From Actinernus sp. WN-2022 (Eukaryota > Cnidaria > Anthozoa > Actiniaria > Actinernidae), in assembly GCA_030867875.1 (NCBI GenBank), contig JAOWCC010000330.1, forward strand, positions 620,001-684,000: 64,000 nt of DNA, written 5' to 3'. How positions within the stretch are numbered: position 1 is the first letter of the stretch; each line of letters opens with the position of its first letter. Position numbers and translations under genes: made by a program. The notes under the pieces were generated by a model, which saw nothing but the letters and a program-made list of their open reading frames with translations, ran no database searches and was not told where the DNA came from. Below, piece after piece: positions 23,001 to 37,279 of this stretch.

Positions 23001-26000
23001 CCACCCCCCTCTCTGCTAAATTGTTATTATTTCCCTAACATGACCACTTAATGCAAGACATGTCCTACAAACCAAGTAGACAGTCTGTGATTGATGTTGA
23101 TTATTTAGCTGTTATCGTATGACCTGTACGGCACTGAAAATGCTTTCCTTTCAAAACCATTTACAAAAGTCACGTGATAAGGGCCGGACGTGGATGCCGT
23201 GAGGGGGACGGAAAAAGCTGTCCGGCCCTGCACAAGTTTTTCTTGCTGTTTTGTGGTTTGTTCTACAAAAAAATATGGTCATATTATAAAAAAAAAAAAT
23301 TGACTGAGTTAGGTTGGGCCAGACAGGAAAATATTTGGCTCTCTGTCATTTTGTATGCAGTCCGTAGATCATGACCTAAAGCCAAATATGTTCCTGTCCG
23401 GCCCTCCCACTAAGTCAATAAGTAACTACTCTTGCTAAGTTATATATTTCTAAAGGCCATGTTGAGTTAAAAGTAATAAGTGATTAGGCATTAATATCAA
23501 GTAACAAAATTAATGGTCAAACCTGTTTAAGAAAAATCCAAAGATACATTATGTATCAGTCCATACTTTATATGATCAGTTATGTGTGTTGTCCTAAACA
23601 TGGCATCATCTCAATATATAAGTCTGCAGTTGACAGCTTGGTCGATGACAATGTAACAACCAAGTGCTGTTCCACTTCCTCTGGGTGCCCCAACAACGCC
23701 AGGATCAAGGCACTTGAAGATAAAGTACTTTGGCTAACAGAGGCCTTGAAGGAAAAAAGGACATGTTTATGTACTCATACATTCACAGTAAGTCTTTCAA
23801 AAAGACTTTACAAATAACTTCCCATTTCAATTCAATCAATAAATACACCCTGACATAAACTTGGTAAATCTTGATTTGTTAAAACTACATGTATGACAGT
23901 TCATTTTTTAAATCAACAGTTGTTAAATAGTGCATACAGGGTTCTCCAACACAGACATAGTAATATGAGAAAAAAAGAGCAAGGGGATTTATTTCATTTT
24001 TTTTAGAAAACTTGTAGCAGGCATGGTCAAGTGAGTACACAGAGAAATCACTGGTGGTTGATGCTTTGAGAGAACTTCGGCATAGAATATAGTCAGTGTA
24101 TAACAATGTTATCCCATAGTTGCTAATCAAGCTCTTCAACCTGTTCCTATGATTATGTAATCTGCAGTTCATATCATGAAATTAATGGACAAGTTCAATT
24201 TCATTCAATGATTACAAGCCAACTTACATGTAATAATAATAATATTACTTTTAATTCAGAACCCAGGACCCAGTACAGCTGGAAACAATATGGTTGGAGC
24301 CAGCATAGCTGTTCCAAGCACAAATGTTCTCAGCACATATGTTCCCAGCACATATGTTCCCAGCACAGCTAGTCAAAACACAGCTGTTCCAGGCACAGTA
24401 CAAATTGTAAGCGAGCAATATCAAACCAAAATAATCTACATATATACATGTAGTTTGAATGAATTTAACAATATTATTTTAAACTACATGTACATCATAT
24501 CTAACCCACATGGAAAACTATTATCTAATCATTAATCTTGAAACACTTATCTCTGATTGGCAACAAAAAAAATAGGTAATGAGATTATGGCCATTTCAAT
24601 GGAAACAGATATATAACAAAACTCAATAATTGGCAGATTTTCTGTGTTGGGAGTAGTTACATGTATCATTACAGTTATCAAAGCAAAGTAATATTACTCC
24701 ATGTCATTCAATGCTATTCACAATACTCTGAAATGGTTTGGTTACAATGACATAGATGTAGTACAGCAATATTAATGAAAGTGAAAAATCGTGTGCAACA
24801 CATATTTTCTCTTACCTTGAACTCAAAACATTGATTCATTGGAATGAATAACCCAATACTCTGCTGACAGTATATCATAATTCAACGAAGAGCACTGTAC
24901 TATTCTCAATGTTGGAAGGACCAGATATGCCTCATAATCTTGGCATGGGTTTACAATGGATTATTTGCAGACCTGGATGGCAGTAAAAAGAGGTAAATAA
25001 TATATACATTTTACATATATCTGACTTTTGACATTAAAATGGGTACAATACTGATTACAAATAAATGTGATTGAAGTGTAGGTCATCCACACATGCTCTA
25101 AACATTGTATACATGTAGCTAAACATACATTGCATAGCTAAACATATAGCTGCTCCTATGTGTTTCAGTTATTTCTCTCACTTTATTTCTTTTTTTTTCT
25201 TTTTTCAGGTAATGGTTATATAACTACTTTTGTAAAGAGAAAGCCTGCCTTCCTCTTTATAATACATGTATATGAAATTTATGGATCAACTGGTAAGAAT
25301 AATTTATTTTCTATTTATTTAAGTGTTTTATTTACACGTTTTTTGTATGTGTGCCCCAAAACCAAATAAAAGCTTATCTAGGGGCCTCACGCTGACTCTC
25401 ATTTACAATTTTTTGGACGAGCACAATTTTACGGACAAACCCCAAAAAGGGCTAAACGGTGGTCAGAGAGAAGCAATTGGTATCGATTATATAACTTTGA
25501 ACTTAACAAAAAAAATCACAATTAACTTTGTAATTTAAATTTTCAAAACCATATCAAAATATAGTCAAGTTTCTTTTTTTCACTGCTTGACCATGTTTCT
25601 CTGCATAAGTAGGTAGTGAGATTGATTTCCTAATATCAAAACTTTAAGAGTTCCATAAATTAAATGTAGATGGAAAAAAGGACTGTTGAAATCTTACCAT
25701 TCAACAATATAAAGAGTTAAAATTCTGATTAGATCTTAACGAAAGAGGCATATATATGCTCATTTACATTTTTCAATTACAAAGTTTATCAGTTCTTGAT
25801 AGGATAATTGTATTGTTACTTACTCTAATCAAAGGATGAAATACGAAATTATAACATTTTTATTCTAACATTTATAAGCTTAAAATACATATCACAAATG
25901 CATATGACCAACAAAGATGTTATTTTGTCAGTGAGCTAACAAATTAAAGTAAGCTTGTTGTTCAAATGTTCATTGTATCACTGTAATTTGACAAATGTCA

Positions 26001-29000
26001 AAGCACATGGCACATCCTTTTCAATAGAACTGTAAAGGTTGCTTTGCCACAAAATTGCCATAAAAACATGTTAACCATAAGTTTCTTTTGTTGCAGGATA
26101 ATAAAATACACGTTGTGAATATTCCAGTTCCTTTTTCCTCTAAAAGAAAAAAACCATTGAAATAAACAAGAGCATAAAGACTAATACTACAGTACAGAGT
26201 GTACAATCATCATTGAAGGTTATCTGAAGGGCTGATAATTAAAGTTGGTATATTTTGTATGTTTCACATTTTATAAAGAAACTAATTAGTGTTATTTATG
26301 TAATTATTGTTATTATTTATTTAAGACATTCTGACCAGAGCCGGCATGATCAGGAGTGAGAACAACAGGAGTCAAGCCTCAAGGTCCTTCAAGTTGAACT
26401 GTTCAAGGTTTCTCAGTACGTGAACATGGTACCACGTGAGCAGAGGTTTTTCATCTCTTTGCCTTTACTGTCCATTTAGTTCGTTTTTGGACACAACATT
26501 TAAACTAAACAAATAATAGTTATTTCAATTTCTTACTTACCTGTTTCCTTGAAACTCTCTAATATGGATTATATTTACATTTCCACATTGCTTTACCGTT
26601 TACGCAAAATAATGGCGTCAGCTTCGGTTTCTTCCAAATGTTAATATTGCAATCCTTCGCCATAATTTGAGAAAGAAAACACATCCGACTAGCATTTAAA
26701 AATACAGTATAACCGTTCTTTATGAAATACGACAACCATTCACCTCAAAAAACGGGCGAAAATCTATGAACTCTTCCAGACCCGATTCCACGAGGTTAAG
26801 TGACGTCGCGTAGCTAGCAAAGTTATGATCAGCCACAGGGCACAGGAACCCCAAGCTCAAGTTATGAAAGGGGGCGAAACAAACTTCAGGTGGCGCATGC
26901 ACAAACTCCGTTTACCTTTTTTCATTTTTTTTCCTAAAGATTTCTTAACACAAATGACTTACCTTGCCACTTTGGTGTCTTCTGTCATGTTTCTCTCCTT
27001 GTTAGGTGGTTTTCAGCTGATTTTAGGTTAGAGCTACGTTTATATGAAAAAGAGAGAAGGTTACACACTTGATATTGACAACGATCGCCATTCGGATCGA
27101 TATTAAACTCCCACTTCAAAATTATTCAGATATCAAAAAACCTCTACGAATTATCGGCCCAAAGGTTTTTCCTTCCATATAATGCCACTGTCAATTCATT
27201 CTCTGTATTATCAAGCGCACACAACTACATTTTCTTTCTCGAATCACTAAGAACCCCACTCTTTGCGAAATAGATTAAGTTATGATAAAATATGTTCCGA
27301 TTTCTTATTGTGTTTATTTTACCACTGTTTACGTTAAGGTTTCACTCATTACATATATATGCTCTGTTCTTATTTTTAATTTTTCTTTCAGAAAATCGAC
27401 AGTACTAGATACTAGATTGAGAAGCCAGAGGGTATGTATGGCTTTTATTGCGCATTTTCAAATGATGATTTAAACTACACTTAACTCTCACTATAGTGAA
27501 TTATATAAATGATTTAATTATCAGTAAGGCTGCATCGCATTATTCTTTAAGATCAAATAATGAACTTCTCCTTGAGTTTACAAGGAGCGAACAAATAGGA
27601 CATTGGGGACAGGGCCTTTTGTGCTGCTGACCCTAAACTATAGAACTCGCTACCATGTAGAGCCTTAGATAATTTTAATAATGTGTTGAAAACGCATTTA
27701 TTTAAGTTAGCTTTTTATAACTAAGATCTATTAGAATTGTTTTGTTTATTCTTTTAATTTTACCTTATTATAGTTTTACTGTGGTAGCTCAATTCTTATT
27801 ATTATTGTAGTTAATTTTGTGATGCGCAGGCGATCATATATTCATGCAGCCTGCGCACTATAAATGTAAATTATTATTTATTATTATTATTATTTAATAT
27901 TTTAAGAAGCATTGATTATGTTAGGGATTCACTCTGACATTTACATGCTATGGTCTTTTTGTCTTGCAGAAAATCGACCGGAAATTGGATTGCAACATGG
28001 ACAGATTTTTATTTTATCAGAGGATTACTGTTAAAGTTAAATTCAATAGATGAGCTTCTATGCTCTTAGAGCAAATGTTAAGTCTTTATATTGTTTAAAT
28101 AAAAATAAATAAATAAATAAATAACATGACAAGTTTGGCTTGGTGACAGCAATGTTCTTAGGACAGCGGAATATCTAGAGAAGTTTAATAGTTTCGAGAG
28201 GAGTTTGAAAACTACACTGTTCTGAATACACTATCAAGAGACATTCGTATATAGGAATGGTTTATTTAGGATTGTGTCAGTCAGTCATACTGCTGAATAA
28301 AATATGCTGTGCTCCTGAAAATGTCTACGTGTGGTATAATATGATACAGCTGATTATCTCAACTCAAAATGTGCCACTCCACCAGATACGAAAAACAACT
28401 AAAAAAACACTCTTTAGATATGGCCAAAAAATATGTCAATGGTAACGTATTCACGGACTAATACAGTGGCACAGACCTCAGGTGACGAGAAAAACAGTCC
28501 TTAAAACGATATATCAAATCGAAACGAAAAGTACGAAGTACAGAAATATTTGGAACCAATCACAAAATTTGAGCGCGACTGGACCTGAAGACTGATTTCA
28601 CGTAGAATGATCAATATATCCCTATAGGATAACCAAACCTCTCTATTGTGCCATCAGAATATCAATTTCTGACTAATTCGTCCTTCGTCACTCAAGCGTC
28701 TGAAATTAGATTTATGTATGCCTATACATTATTGGTACTTGTTTTCGCGAAAATTAAATCCTGCGAAAGAAAAATGCAGCGATAATCTTGTCTTTGTTAT
28801 CCTCTTTGAAATTTGCCGGTTTAATCATTATGCGTTAGGCTTAGGGAAGCGTCACATATTGATTTTTCCACGAGAAACGTCCAGCGAAGTTTCTTTTTCA
28901 CCCCCCACCCCCCCCCCCCCCCCCCAAAAAAAGAAACGTCAGAGCTATTTATCTATTTATTTCAAAAGTTAGACACTACCTCTTTCCGTTCATGTCCGCC

Positions 29001-32000
29001 TTTTTATTCTAACTTTTTGATGGTAAAGGAACGTTGAATTCATCGTGAATGAACCTTTAATTCACTGCTTTCAATGTGCGTGGAAAAGCGTAGGAAATTG
29101 GACAACAACAACAATAACAATGTTTATTTGTACTTACAGTTGCAGATTACATGGGTCGGATGAAAGTAAACAAGTTATAAAGTAACCGGGCACCCGAAAT
29201 AACTATAAGAAGCTAATCTAGTCGGGTGCCCATTAAATGATAGAGTTAATTTTGCAAGTCAGAAAAGATACATGCGATAGCTGTGGGACAACCGCAATAT
29301 TCCATTTCTCTTCAGGAGTATTTATATATCGTTTCAGAGATATGTGATACAAACCTTTTTATATGGAAACACGGATAAATAACCAATTTTAACCGAGACA
29401 ACTGTCTCGGTTTGCCTCACATTGTTATCGGTACGCGTTTGATATACTCAGTGTCGGCTACATCCAGTTTTTCAGACGAGACTAGGTCGCACTTCAACGA
29501 AAACGACAATAAAGAAACCACGTTATTCGTTGGCTTCCTGAGATCTCGTATATGTAACAATAGTCAACTACAAAGTTTAAAACGTACCCGTGTAATATCA
29601 TATCAAACATTACTTTGTTGTACCGTTTGAACACCCTGTTGGATGAAGTCTGAAACTAGTCATTTAAAAAAATAGTGTAGCAAGAAGAAATCCATGAATC
29701 TGTAGATCGATCTTGAAAATAAAGAACTGATCATCATGCATAAGAACTGTCACATGATCTGATTTAGGAAAACAAATTTACAAGCTAAATCTTTACCAGC
29801 AACTGGTCGCCCATAGACCAGTCCGCGGTTAACATTCTGAAATGGATGTAAACATGGCGCTAAACCTAAGGTGTATCAAATTCCGCAGGAAAGATTATAT
29901 TACAAATGTATGGAAAACTGAAAACACGATTGTACGCTTCCCAGCACAGCTACATCACTCAAATTTTGATAAGTTAATCTTTTACCTGATATCTTAAGTT
30001 TGCAGACAGGGAATATTTCAGAAATTCAATTTTACGGAAATTATTTGGCATCGGATTCCCGTAAAGACACGACTTTATTTCGCGCCATGTTTGCATCCCT
30101 TTCGAAATGTTGGATGGTCTATTATATTGTACAATGTATCAGTTGGGTATAGCTTAATTAAAATTAATCTATCTGATATTAATCAGCTACAACTTTCCGT
30201 TTTTTTTTTATTTACTTCTTTTTTTCCTTCCCTTTAGCTTCACAATGGATTTGATCTGATGTCCATTAATGCTCAGCCTAAAATACCAGAGAAGTTTGCC
30301 CTCAAATTGCTGAGCCACCTGTTTAGCAAGGACGAGCTGCGCTCGGGAATCATGTTTCTATCGGAAAGATCGAAGAGATCACCTCTAGATGTCAAAAGGG
30401 TCGAGAAACTGTTTGGTTAGTATCATTATTTCGGAAATTTCTAACACTAATTTACCTATTGGCAAAGAAGAAGCGGCAAATCGAAATGGTAAACTTTCGT
30501 CGTAGTTGTACTTTAATGAAGTGTTATAAAAGAAAAAAATAAATATTTCTAAATATCTAAAAGGTATAACTTGGTTTCGTAATTGACTCGTGGTTAAAAG
30601 AATTGAAGGTCGTAACGAGGTAGATGGGATCAGGGATCAGACCTGGAATAGGATAAATATATGTAAATACAAGCGTGATCGTTTATTTTTGCTGGATCAG
30701 TGATAAGAAATTACAGGAAAACTTGGACCAGGGTGAGAGTTCTGGGTAAAATCCAAGAGCCCATAACCAAAAGCGTCCATCTCTCTTATATAGATGCTAC
30801 GGCGTTTTCACAAGTTGGGCTACTTTTAGATAATTTTTGGGCTCATTTAGTGGGTTACATCAGTGGCGGAACAAAAGATGCCTCATTAGCTTCTTTTGTT
30901 ATACCAACAACACGTCTGAACGCTTTTGTCATTTTATTCCCAACTTGTGAAAATGCCGTAGCATAGAGGTAGCATGGGAGATTCTCGCTCTTGGTCATGG
31001 GCTCTTGTAAAAACAAAGAATTAATATATACATTTTTTTTTCTGGCTGGGGGTTCGTATGGCGAAAACTTTACCACAGGTATTGCAAACGACCCTACAAT
31101 TGCCCTATATCATTATGACGTCAAATCAAAACAATATATTGTGTTTAAACGCTAAGGTTCACGGTCGTGGGAGGTGGACAAAACAGTAACAACACAAAGG
31201 AAATCACTATCAAATGCATTTTGAAGAACGTATAATAGCGGTAACAGCCACCAAATACGGTAAATATTGCGGGATATACATTGATACAGCGGACATATGG
31301 AAACCAGACAATTCGAAGTTAAATTTTCCTCAGCAGACAAGATTTAATTCAAAATTCTATTGTTCAAGTCGATTCTGTACCCCTCATAAACAAGCCGCAC
31401 GTCATAATGATATAGGATAATTGACCCGATGCCACAACGAAATTATTTGTACTTTATTTCGTCATACACGCAATCGCACAATAATAGATACATTTGTAAG
31501 TGTTAGTTTGTTTCACTAAAATTATATATTTGTAATTTCATGCAGTTTTCACTTTTTGAATTCTAGGGTACGTTTACGTACGAATGAAAAAGTTTGAGTT
31601 TGTAAAATTTTGTAATTTATACCTGGTATAGATGAGGGGAAAACAAGATCGACTGCCACAGCCAATCAAAGCGCGCGCTTTCAGTGGACTCCGGCCAAGG
31701 AAAAATCTTAGTTAAGACCCGATAACTGTTATCTCTAAAATGAGCACCGTAAATTCAATATACAGCTATTTCAATTGATGTTGCCTGGGAGATAAGAAAT
31801 AGTGCATTAGGAAATAGAGTATTAGGGAATATAGACTTTTTCAAAGTCCATAAAACGAGATTTTCATTTCGCGCCTTCGCTTCTCTTAAAACAAGATTTT
31901 AACACATCGCGCTCGTAGTCTGAGAGGCTCAGAGGGAGAGGTCGACTTGTAGCAAGTCTATAGGGAATATTGCATTAGGGGGTAAGGCATTTTTAAAATA

Positions 32001-32503
32001 TCGGACGGCAGCACACAGGCTAAAAATGGATAAATAAACTGTAAGCTAAGTAGCCTTAAAGTCGTCTAGGTCGTATAAATCATAAGCTAATTCATTTCGA
32101 TCTGGGAATATTACCTAATACTCTATTCCCCAATGTCCTATTCCCTATCGCCCTGAGTGTGGTGATTGGAAAGTTAATTGTTGGTGAACTACATTACAAA
32201 TAACCGAACCATGGCGCAATTCTGTATCTTTTGCATGTTGCTCAATATCAGAAGCATATATTTAGGGTTATAGTTCCTTCTTTTTTTTTAAAGAAACGAA
32301 TTGCACTCAACTTTTATGATTTGAGAGGACACCATTTTATACATGTATGTACATTTCACGAGTATCACATTTTCTTTTCAGATGCTTTACGGGCGAAATA
32401 TACGAAAGAGCGGATAGCCAAGATATATCAACTTATTGTAGACACCTGCAATCAAAAGTGCAGGGACGTCGAGAGAGCATTACGTAAAGCCGCCATTGAT
32501 TAA
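20055..32503 (+). CDS. BEN-domain protein, 8 exons
   Basis: Exons: 20055-20091, 21369-21530, 22097-22162, 22500-22705, 23560-23787 (start uncertain up to 23626), 24260-24406, 30238-30415, 32382-32503. Phases agree and the sum is 1146 nt (381 residues plus stop). Exon 2 encodes a small beta-rich module (DEYLFYFKEENKYTIAKRKF), and exon 4 a Lys then Ser/Thr-rich linker. Exon 5 carries Cys residues and a short coiled coil (NARIKALEDKVLWLTEALKE), and exon 6 a PST repeat (VLSTYVPSTYVPST). Exons 7-8 form a BEN domain: KFALKLLSHLFSKDELRSG, RSPLDVKRVEKLF and, after the splice, KIYQLIVDTCNQKCRD. BEN domains bind DNA or chromatin proteins, usually in repression, so a nuclear regulator is likely. It shares its promoter with the transposase gene. 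Introns carry repeats and a LINE 3' end. Confidence 0.82.
25209..25291 (+). other. Orphan exon-like segment in BEN intron 6
   Basis: An excellent acceptor (TTTTTTTCTTTTTTCAG) precedes and a good donor (ACTG/GTAAGA) follows an open stretch encoding GYITTFVKRKPAF. Its phase does not fit between exons 6 and 7 of the BEN gene, so it is either an alternative exon or chance. Confidence 0.3.
27588..27895 (+). pseudogene. LINE 3' end (CR1/L2-like), dead
   Basis: The plus frame carries stops but still shows the C-terminal signature of CR1/L2/RTE-type reverse transcriptase proteins: DRAFCAADPKL, NSLPCRAL and LKTHLFKLAF. It is followed by a short tail with GCGCACTATAAATGTAA and then TTATT/TTA microsatellite units, the usual 3' end of such elements. 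It is 5'-truncated and lies in BEN intron 6. Confidence 0.65.
29905..30062. repeat. Fragment related to the 36.8-38.9 kb element
   Basis: CTGAAAACACGATTG, GCTTCCCAGCACAGC, TTAATCTTTTACCTG and GAAATTATTTGGCATC line up in order with 38280-38420. It is a diverged single fragment without the terminal CAGTTCCCCTT sequence. Confidence 0.7.
31097..31423. mobile_element. MITE with CAATTG..CCTATATCATTATGACGT termini
   Basis: The left end CAATTGCCCTATATCATTAT (31097) continues GACGT and is matched by the inverted right end ACGTCATAATGATATAGG...CAATTG-complement at 31399-31423. Non-coding, 327 bp. A truncated relative is at 15735-15935. It lies in the last intron of the BEN gene. Confidence 0.8.
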
Positions 32504-34284
32504 CTAATGAGGGGTTACGTGATATGTTAGACTAATAGAGCAATTGCAATATTTCTTTTGCTGATATCATTGTTTACATTTTGCTTTATTAAGAGCATAT
32601 ACAAATCAAACTTATTAATAAGTATAATTTTATTAAACGACTGTGACGTAATTTTATCATATTAGGTCACAAAAACGGACTGATATGCCAGCATATTACC
32701 CACTAGATTGTCGTAGTACCGCTAGTAAACCAGTATTAAGCGGTTTAGTACACCACCATGCTTTCTCAAAAGCAAAAATGGTTGAGGAGAATCACATAAA
32801 AATTGAAGTGTCGTATAATAAATCTCTTATTATTAGATGATTTTCAGCTAATACGCGCTGACATTTTACACGTTCTTTGTCTTTTTCCTCGCCCCTGAGC
32901 TGCAGTGCTCGAAATAATACTTTTGCAAGTCGTAACATATCAGCCCGTACGTATTACCTGAAGTAATTTAATAAGATGTATATCACGAACATTAGAGAGG
33001 AAATTATGTTGAATAATTATGGGGAACTAAAATGCTTCTCAAAATTAAATGCTAAATCTTGATAGAATAGCCCACTTCCGAGATATATACCACCGAGGCT
33101 CGGCAGTGCATAATGCTCAGTCGTTCGTGACAAATTAATTACAGAAGTGCTGTATTCTTGTCACGTTGATTCCTTTGTATGTAGGAAGTGAGGCATATAT
33201 AGGAAGTGGGTTATTAAATAATATGTATGACTGGATGCGTGACAACTTTATATTAGTTTGACGGTTATTAGCCAAGCAACAATGTATCCATGCAAAGATA
33301 ATGTACGTCATAATATATATAAAAATATATATCAATGACAGCTTATAGTTAGCACTAGACCTTTTTGATAACAGCTAGGGAAATAAACATTGAATCAATA
33401 TTGGCATTTCAATAGAGATTTTTTTTACATCGTACACGTTTTGAATGATAAACACGAACAGGCATGTTCCTGAAATGATGATGGCAAAACATACTGAGGA
33501 TTGAATTAAGTGAAACTTCAATTCCAGATATTAGCCGACCATGCATGGATGCATTATTGAAGCTTTATGAAATATTTTAACTATACAGGCATATGAGTAA
33601 TAAATATATCACATATATATATATATATATGATATATACCTGAATCGATTGGAACAACTGATTTGCCATACATTAGGCCGCTCAGATATACGGTTTTTAT
33701 ATTCAATAGGCTATGTATATAATGTTGTATAAAATAGGAAGCAATGCAATTACATGATACACAAACAACAAATTCAACACAAAAGGATTATATAACCATG
33801 AATATCATTTTATGATGCATCGATCCCTTTATAAGGCTAGCTAGCTCACATATGCTTTCATTCAATGCAAATTAAACATATCATTTACAAAGGTGACATT
33901 GGCCGGCTGTGTATGGGACAATTACACTGTTGGAATTCTTGCCTGTTATTATGAGTCAATCATGACTGTATGGGATAAAACGTTTAGTAATTAACTCTAA
34001 AGTTCCTCTTTTCATATTTCCTGTGAGGAAAAAAGAAAGACATATTAATTAAATAATATCTGTAAATCAATCAGTCAAGCTGATTCTTAATTCTCAGGTT
34101 CAATTCACATCAATTAATGTATTGATGACACTCCTCCATGTACGTCAGCTCAGTTATGGAATTTTGGTATCTGCATGAAACTGGAGATTTCTCAAGGTTA
34201 TTAATACATTAATTCACAGCTAAATAATTAATATACATGTAACATCAATGATATATTAGTGACTCATGCAGTGGAACTTAATTA
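32504..34284. other. Intergenic, no gene recognised
   Basis: AT-rich; an imperfect AT palindrome at 33600-33640 (ATATATCACATATAT...ATATGATATATACC). No exon or ORF with recognisable features. Confidence 0.4.
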
Positions 34285-34595
34285 TTAAAGGTGCTGTGTC
34301 ATGGTTTTGCACATGTCTGGCATCAATGTTCCATTGGTGGCTGTTAATTAATTGGTTTCAGTAATCACAGTTAAAGTTTCCTCAAACCTTATAATGCTTG
34401 ATTGAAAGAATATGCAATCTATATTCCTTTCAGACTATGCACATTCACTTTGAATTCATCTGTCCCACCCATGTGCTTATATAAGGTACTTGGCTAGTTT
34501 ATATAAAACAAGTGAAAATAATTTTGCTTCAAATAATTTTGCTTCAACCCATGCAGATGAGAAGTGCGTCCCTCGCCATGACACAGCTCCTTTAA
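34285..34595. mobile_element. MITE with TTAAAGG.GCTGTGTCATGG termini
   Basis: TTAAAGGTGCTGTGTCATGG (34285-34304) is repeated inverted as CCATGACACAGCTCCTTTAA (34576-34595), with one mismatch in 20. The TTAA at both outer edges may be the target duplication, as in piggyBac-like elements, or part of the repeat. Confidence 0.75.
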
Positions 34596-35880
34596 ATATA
34601 TTTCAATTCCTAATTGGGAAATTGTTATATCAAATCATTATAAAAATGTTATATCAAATCATTGTCAAAACTTAAAGTGGCAATTTACTTAAATATTTAT
34701 CATATATTAGGTAGATCAAACTAGTTAATTAAGATAATCAAATCCTACTATGTTGCTGTCAATTTTAATATAATCAGATTAAAAATATTTGTTCCATAAC
34801 CAATTGTAACATAAGGTTATAATTATTAAAGAAACAATATTTAGTAAGCATTATCGACTAATAAAAAAATTGGATCAAAGTGCAATGCATGTTTTTGATG
34901 TTATGAATTTATTACTATATATATACATGTATAGCTCATTTATATGCAATTTATAACATTTGTATAATAGCACCTTCATTATAAGACATTTCAATTGAGT
35001 TAATATTACTAAATTGGCAGCTGTAGAGTCGCAAACATAATTTTCATTGGAATAATATAACTATCACAAGCGTGATTTTGGGATTTTCTCTCGAATTAAG
35101 TTACATGCATTCATTTACTTACAATTAATTCCAAAAAGCTAGCTGCATGTATACATTTCCACAACATTTTCTTTTAAAACTTTGATATGGTAAAATACAA
35201 AGTTGATAATTAACAATTATTCGCTCAAGGCGAAGTCGATATTGGTGAATATTCCCAGAGACGAAGTCGAGGGGAATATTCGTCAATATTTACTGGGCCT
35301 GAGGCAAATAATTGTTTTAGTATATACAACACGGGAACCTGCTTTTGGCCACTGCATTTCGTTGAATTTCTAAATTTCAGCATCAGAAACAATAGCGAAA
35401 CGTGAATTTATGCCTACAATTTTGTTTCAAAATTAATCCAGAGTTTTGTTATAATGTGGCTATATATTGATCATTGTTCTGAGATAGCGAGCCAATCAAA
35501 TTGCATGATCTATGTAGGTTCCCGTGTTATATATACTAATTATATATAGACCTCAAGTTGAAGTCTTTGAAAATCATGTGGATATAATGCTAGGACGGGT
35601 TTGCATGTTCAAATGCTTTCAACTCTCAATCATCTTGCAAATTGATGTGTTTCATAAAAATATAGTTATCATGCATTGTATAAGTGACTGGCCCCAGTTT
35701 CAGGAGTCAGCACTGAGTGACTCAGGTATATAATATATTAATTTGCACAATTATAATAAAAGCAAGATTCAGATATAAGCAATTTTAAAATATCTAAATT
35801 AGACAAGGTTGGCAAGAACTTGGCAAGATTCTCAACCTGGGGTCATGCAGTAACATATACTATATAAATTATAACAGGTA
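34596..35880. other. Intergenic, no gene recognised
   Basis: AT-rich. A fold-back at 35205-35345 (GATAATTAACAATTATTCGC ... GCAAATAATTGTT) contains GGCGAAGTCGATATT / AATATTC...GACTTCG arms. No coding signal. Confidence 0.4.
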
Positions 35881-36351
35881 TACAAGATCTTGCAAGATCT
35901 TGGCAAGATCTTGGCAAGATCTTGCAAGATCTTGCAAGATCTTGCAAGATCTTGCAAGATCTTGCAAGATCTTGGCAAGATCTTGGCAAGATCTTGCAAG
36001 ATCTTGCAAGATCTTGCCAAGATCTTGTCAAGATCTTGCCTAGATCTTGCCAAGATTCGATATTGTCAATCTTGCAAGATCCTGCAAGATCCTGCAAGAT
36101 CTTGCAAGATTGACAATATCGAATCTTGGCAAGATCTTGGCAAGATCTTGCATGATCATGCATGATCATGCAAGATCTTGGCAAGATCTTGGCAAGATCT
36201 TGGCAAGATCTTGGCAAGATCTTGGCAAGATCTTGGCAAGATCTTGGCAAGATTCTCAACCTGGGTTCATTTTACCGAAAGTGGTAAACACATGTGCCAC
36301 ATGCTACCACATGTGGTTCGTACGGTGTGAAAAACTTTTCACAGGGACTGT
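35881..36351. repeat. CAAGATCTTG minisatellite, copy 2, with repeat terminus
   Basis: A long tract of CAAGATCTTG units separated by 0-2 bp (35881-36255) surrounds a larger inverted pair at about 36054-36126 (GATTCGATATTGTCAATCTT / AAGATTGACAATATCGAATC). The right flank holds TTCTCAACCTGGG, TTTTACCGAAAGTGGT and the terminus CACAGGGACTGT (36340-36351), inverted relative to 1051. Same family as 1051-1530. Confidence 0.85.
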
Positions 36352-37279
36352 AGTTCTTGAAAGAGGTCGTCTTTAGTATATTTCTTCAACCAGAAAACGA
36401 GCACAACATTCGTATGCACTGAAAACATTTGCTTAACTAGATACTAATACTAAACTTAGTTTTGGTAATAAAAAAAACATGCCTGTATGATTTTCATCTG
36501 CATTTTCTCGCCTCCTTTGGACTCTGAAGCTTCGAAATATGGTACAAAAGGACAATATTGAATTGGATTTTAACCATCAAATCCTAAACTAGAGACTTGT
36601 ACACTAAATGTCAAGAAAAAGTCGCTTTACTGCACTTCACTTTCAGTATCGAAATTCACATCTGCCATGTTGAGAGAGAAATAGTGTTCTGGTTCAGTAA
36701 CGTCACAAGCCACCACAAGCACAGTTGAGAAATAGGATTAAAGGTTTCCTGTAGGCAAATTGAATCAATGAAAACATTTAAAGGGGAACTGGACCCTAAA
36801 ATCAACTGTTTTTGAATAAAATCCTTAAGTATATTAAAACAACAATTCAAGGGTAGTTTTTGCACAGTGTGCAAATCCCCCCCCCCCCCCTCCAAAAAAA
36901 TATATATTTTAAACACAGAATTTTCAGCTTTGACTGGTGGCTCAGAATATGTTGTCAGTGAAGTATATGAGAAGTTATGACATCACATACGGGAAGAAAG
37001 TTTACTTTCAGAATGACAGAAGAAAGTAATTTGGTTTATCATATGTATGGCTTTCAGCTACTCTAATGACAGTTATCATCGACTTCCAGGTTTGAAGAAG
37101 CAGAGACAAATGTTGCTGAGAAGATTTCGACAGAAAAGCCAAGGATTTCCAAGAATTTGTTCCTGTGCTCCAAGCCGATCTTGAACCATGTAATACAGTG
37201 TTGATATGGGAATCTGATGCCAAATAATGTTTGTAAAAAAAATATTTAACTATTCACTGCTGGCAAGTGTAAATAATTA

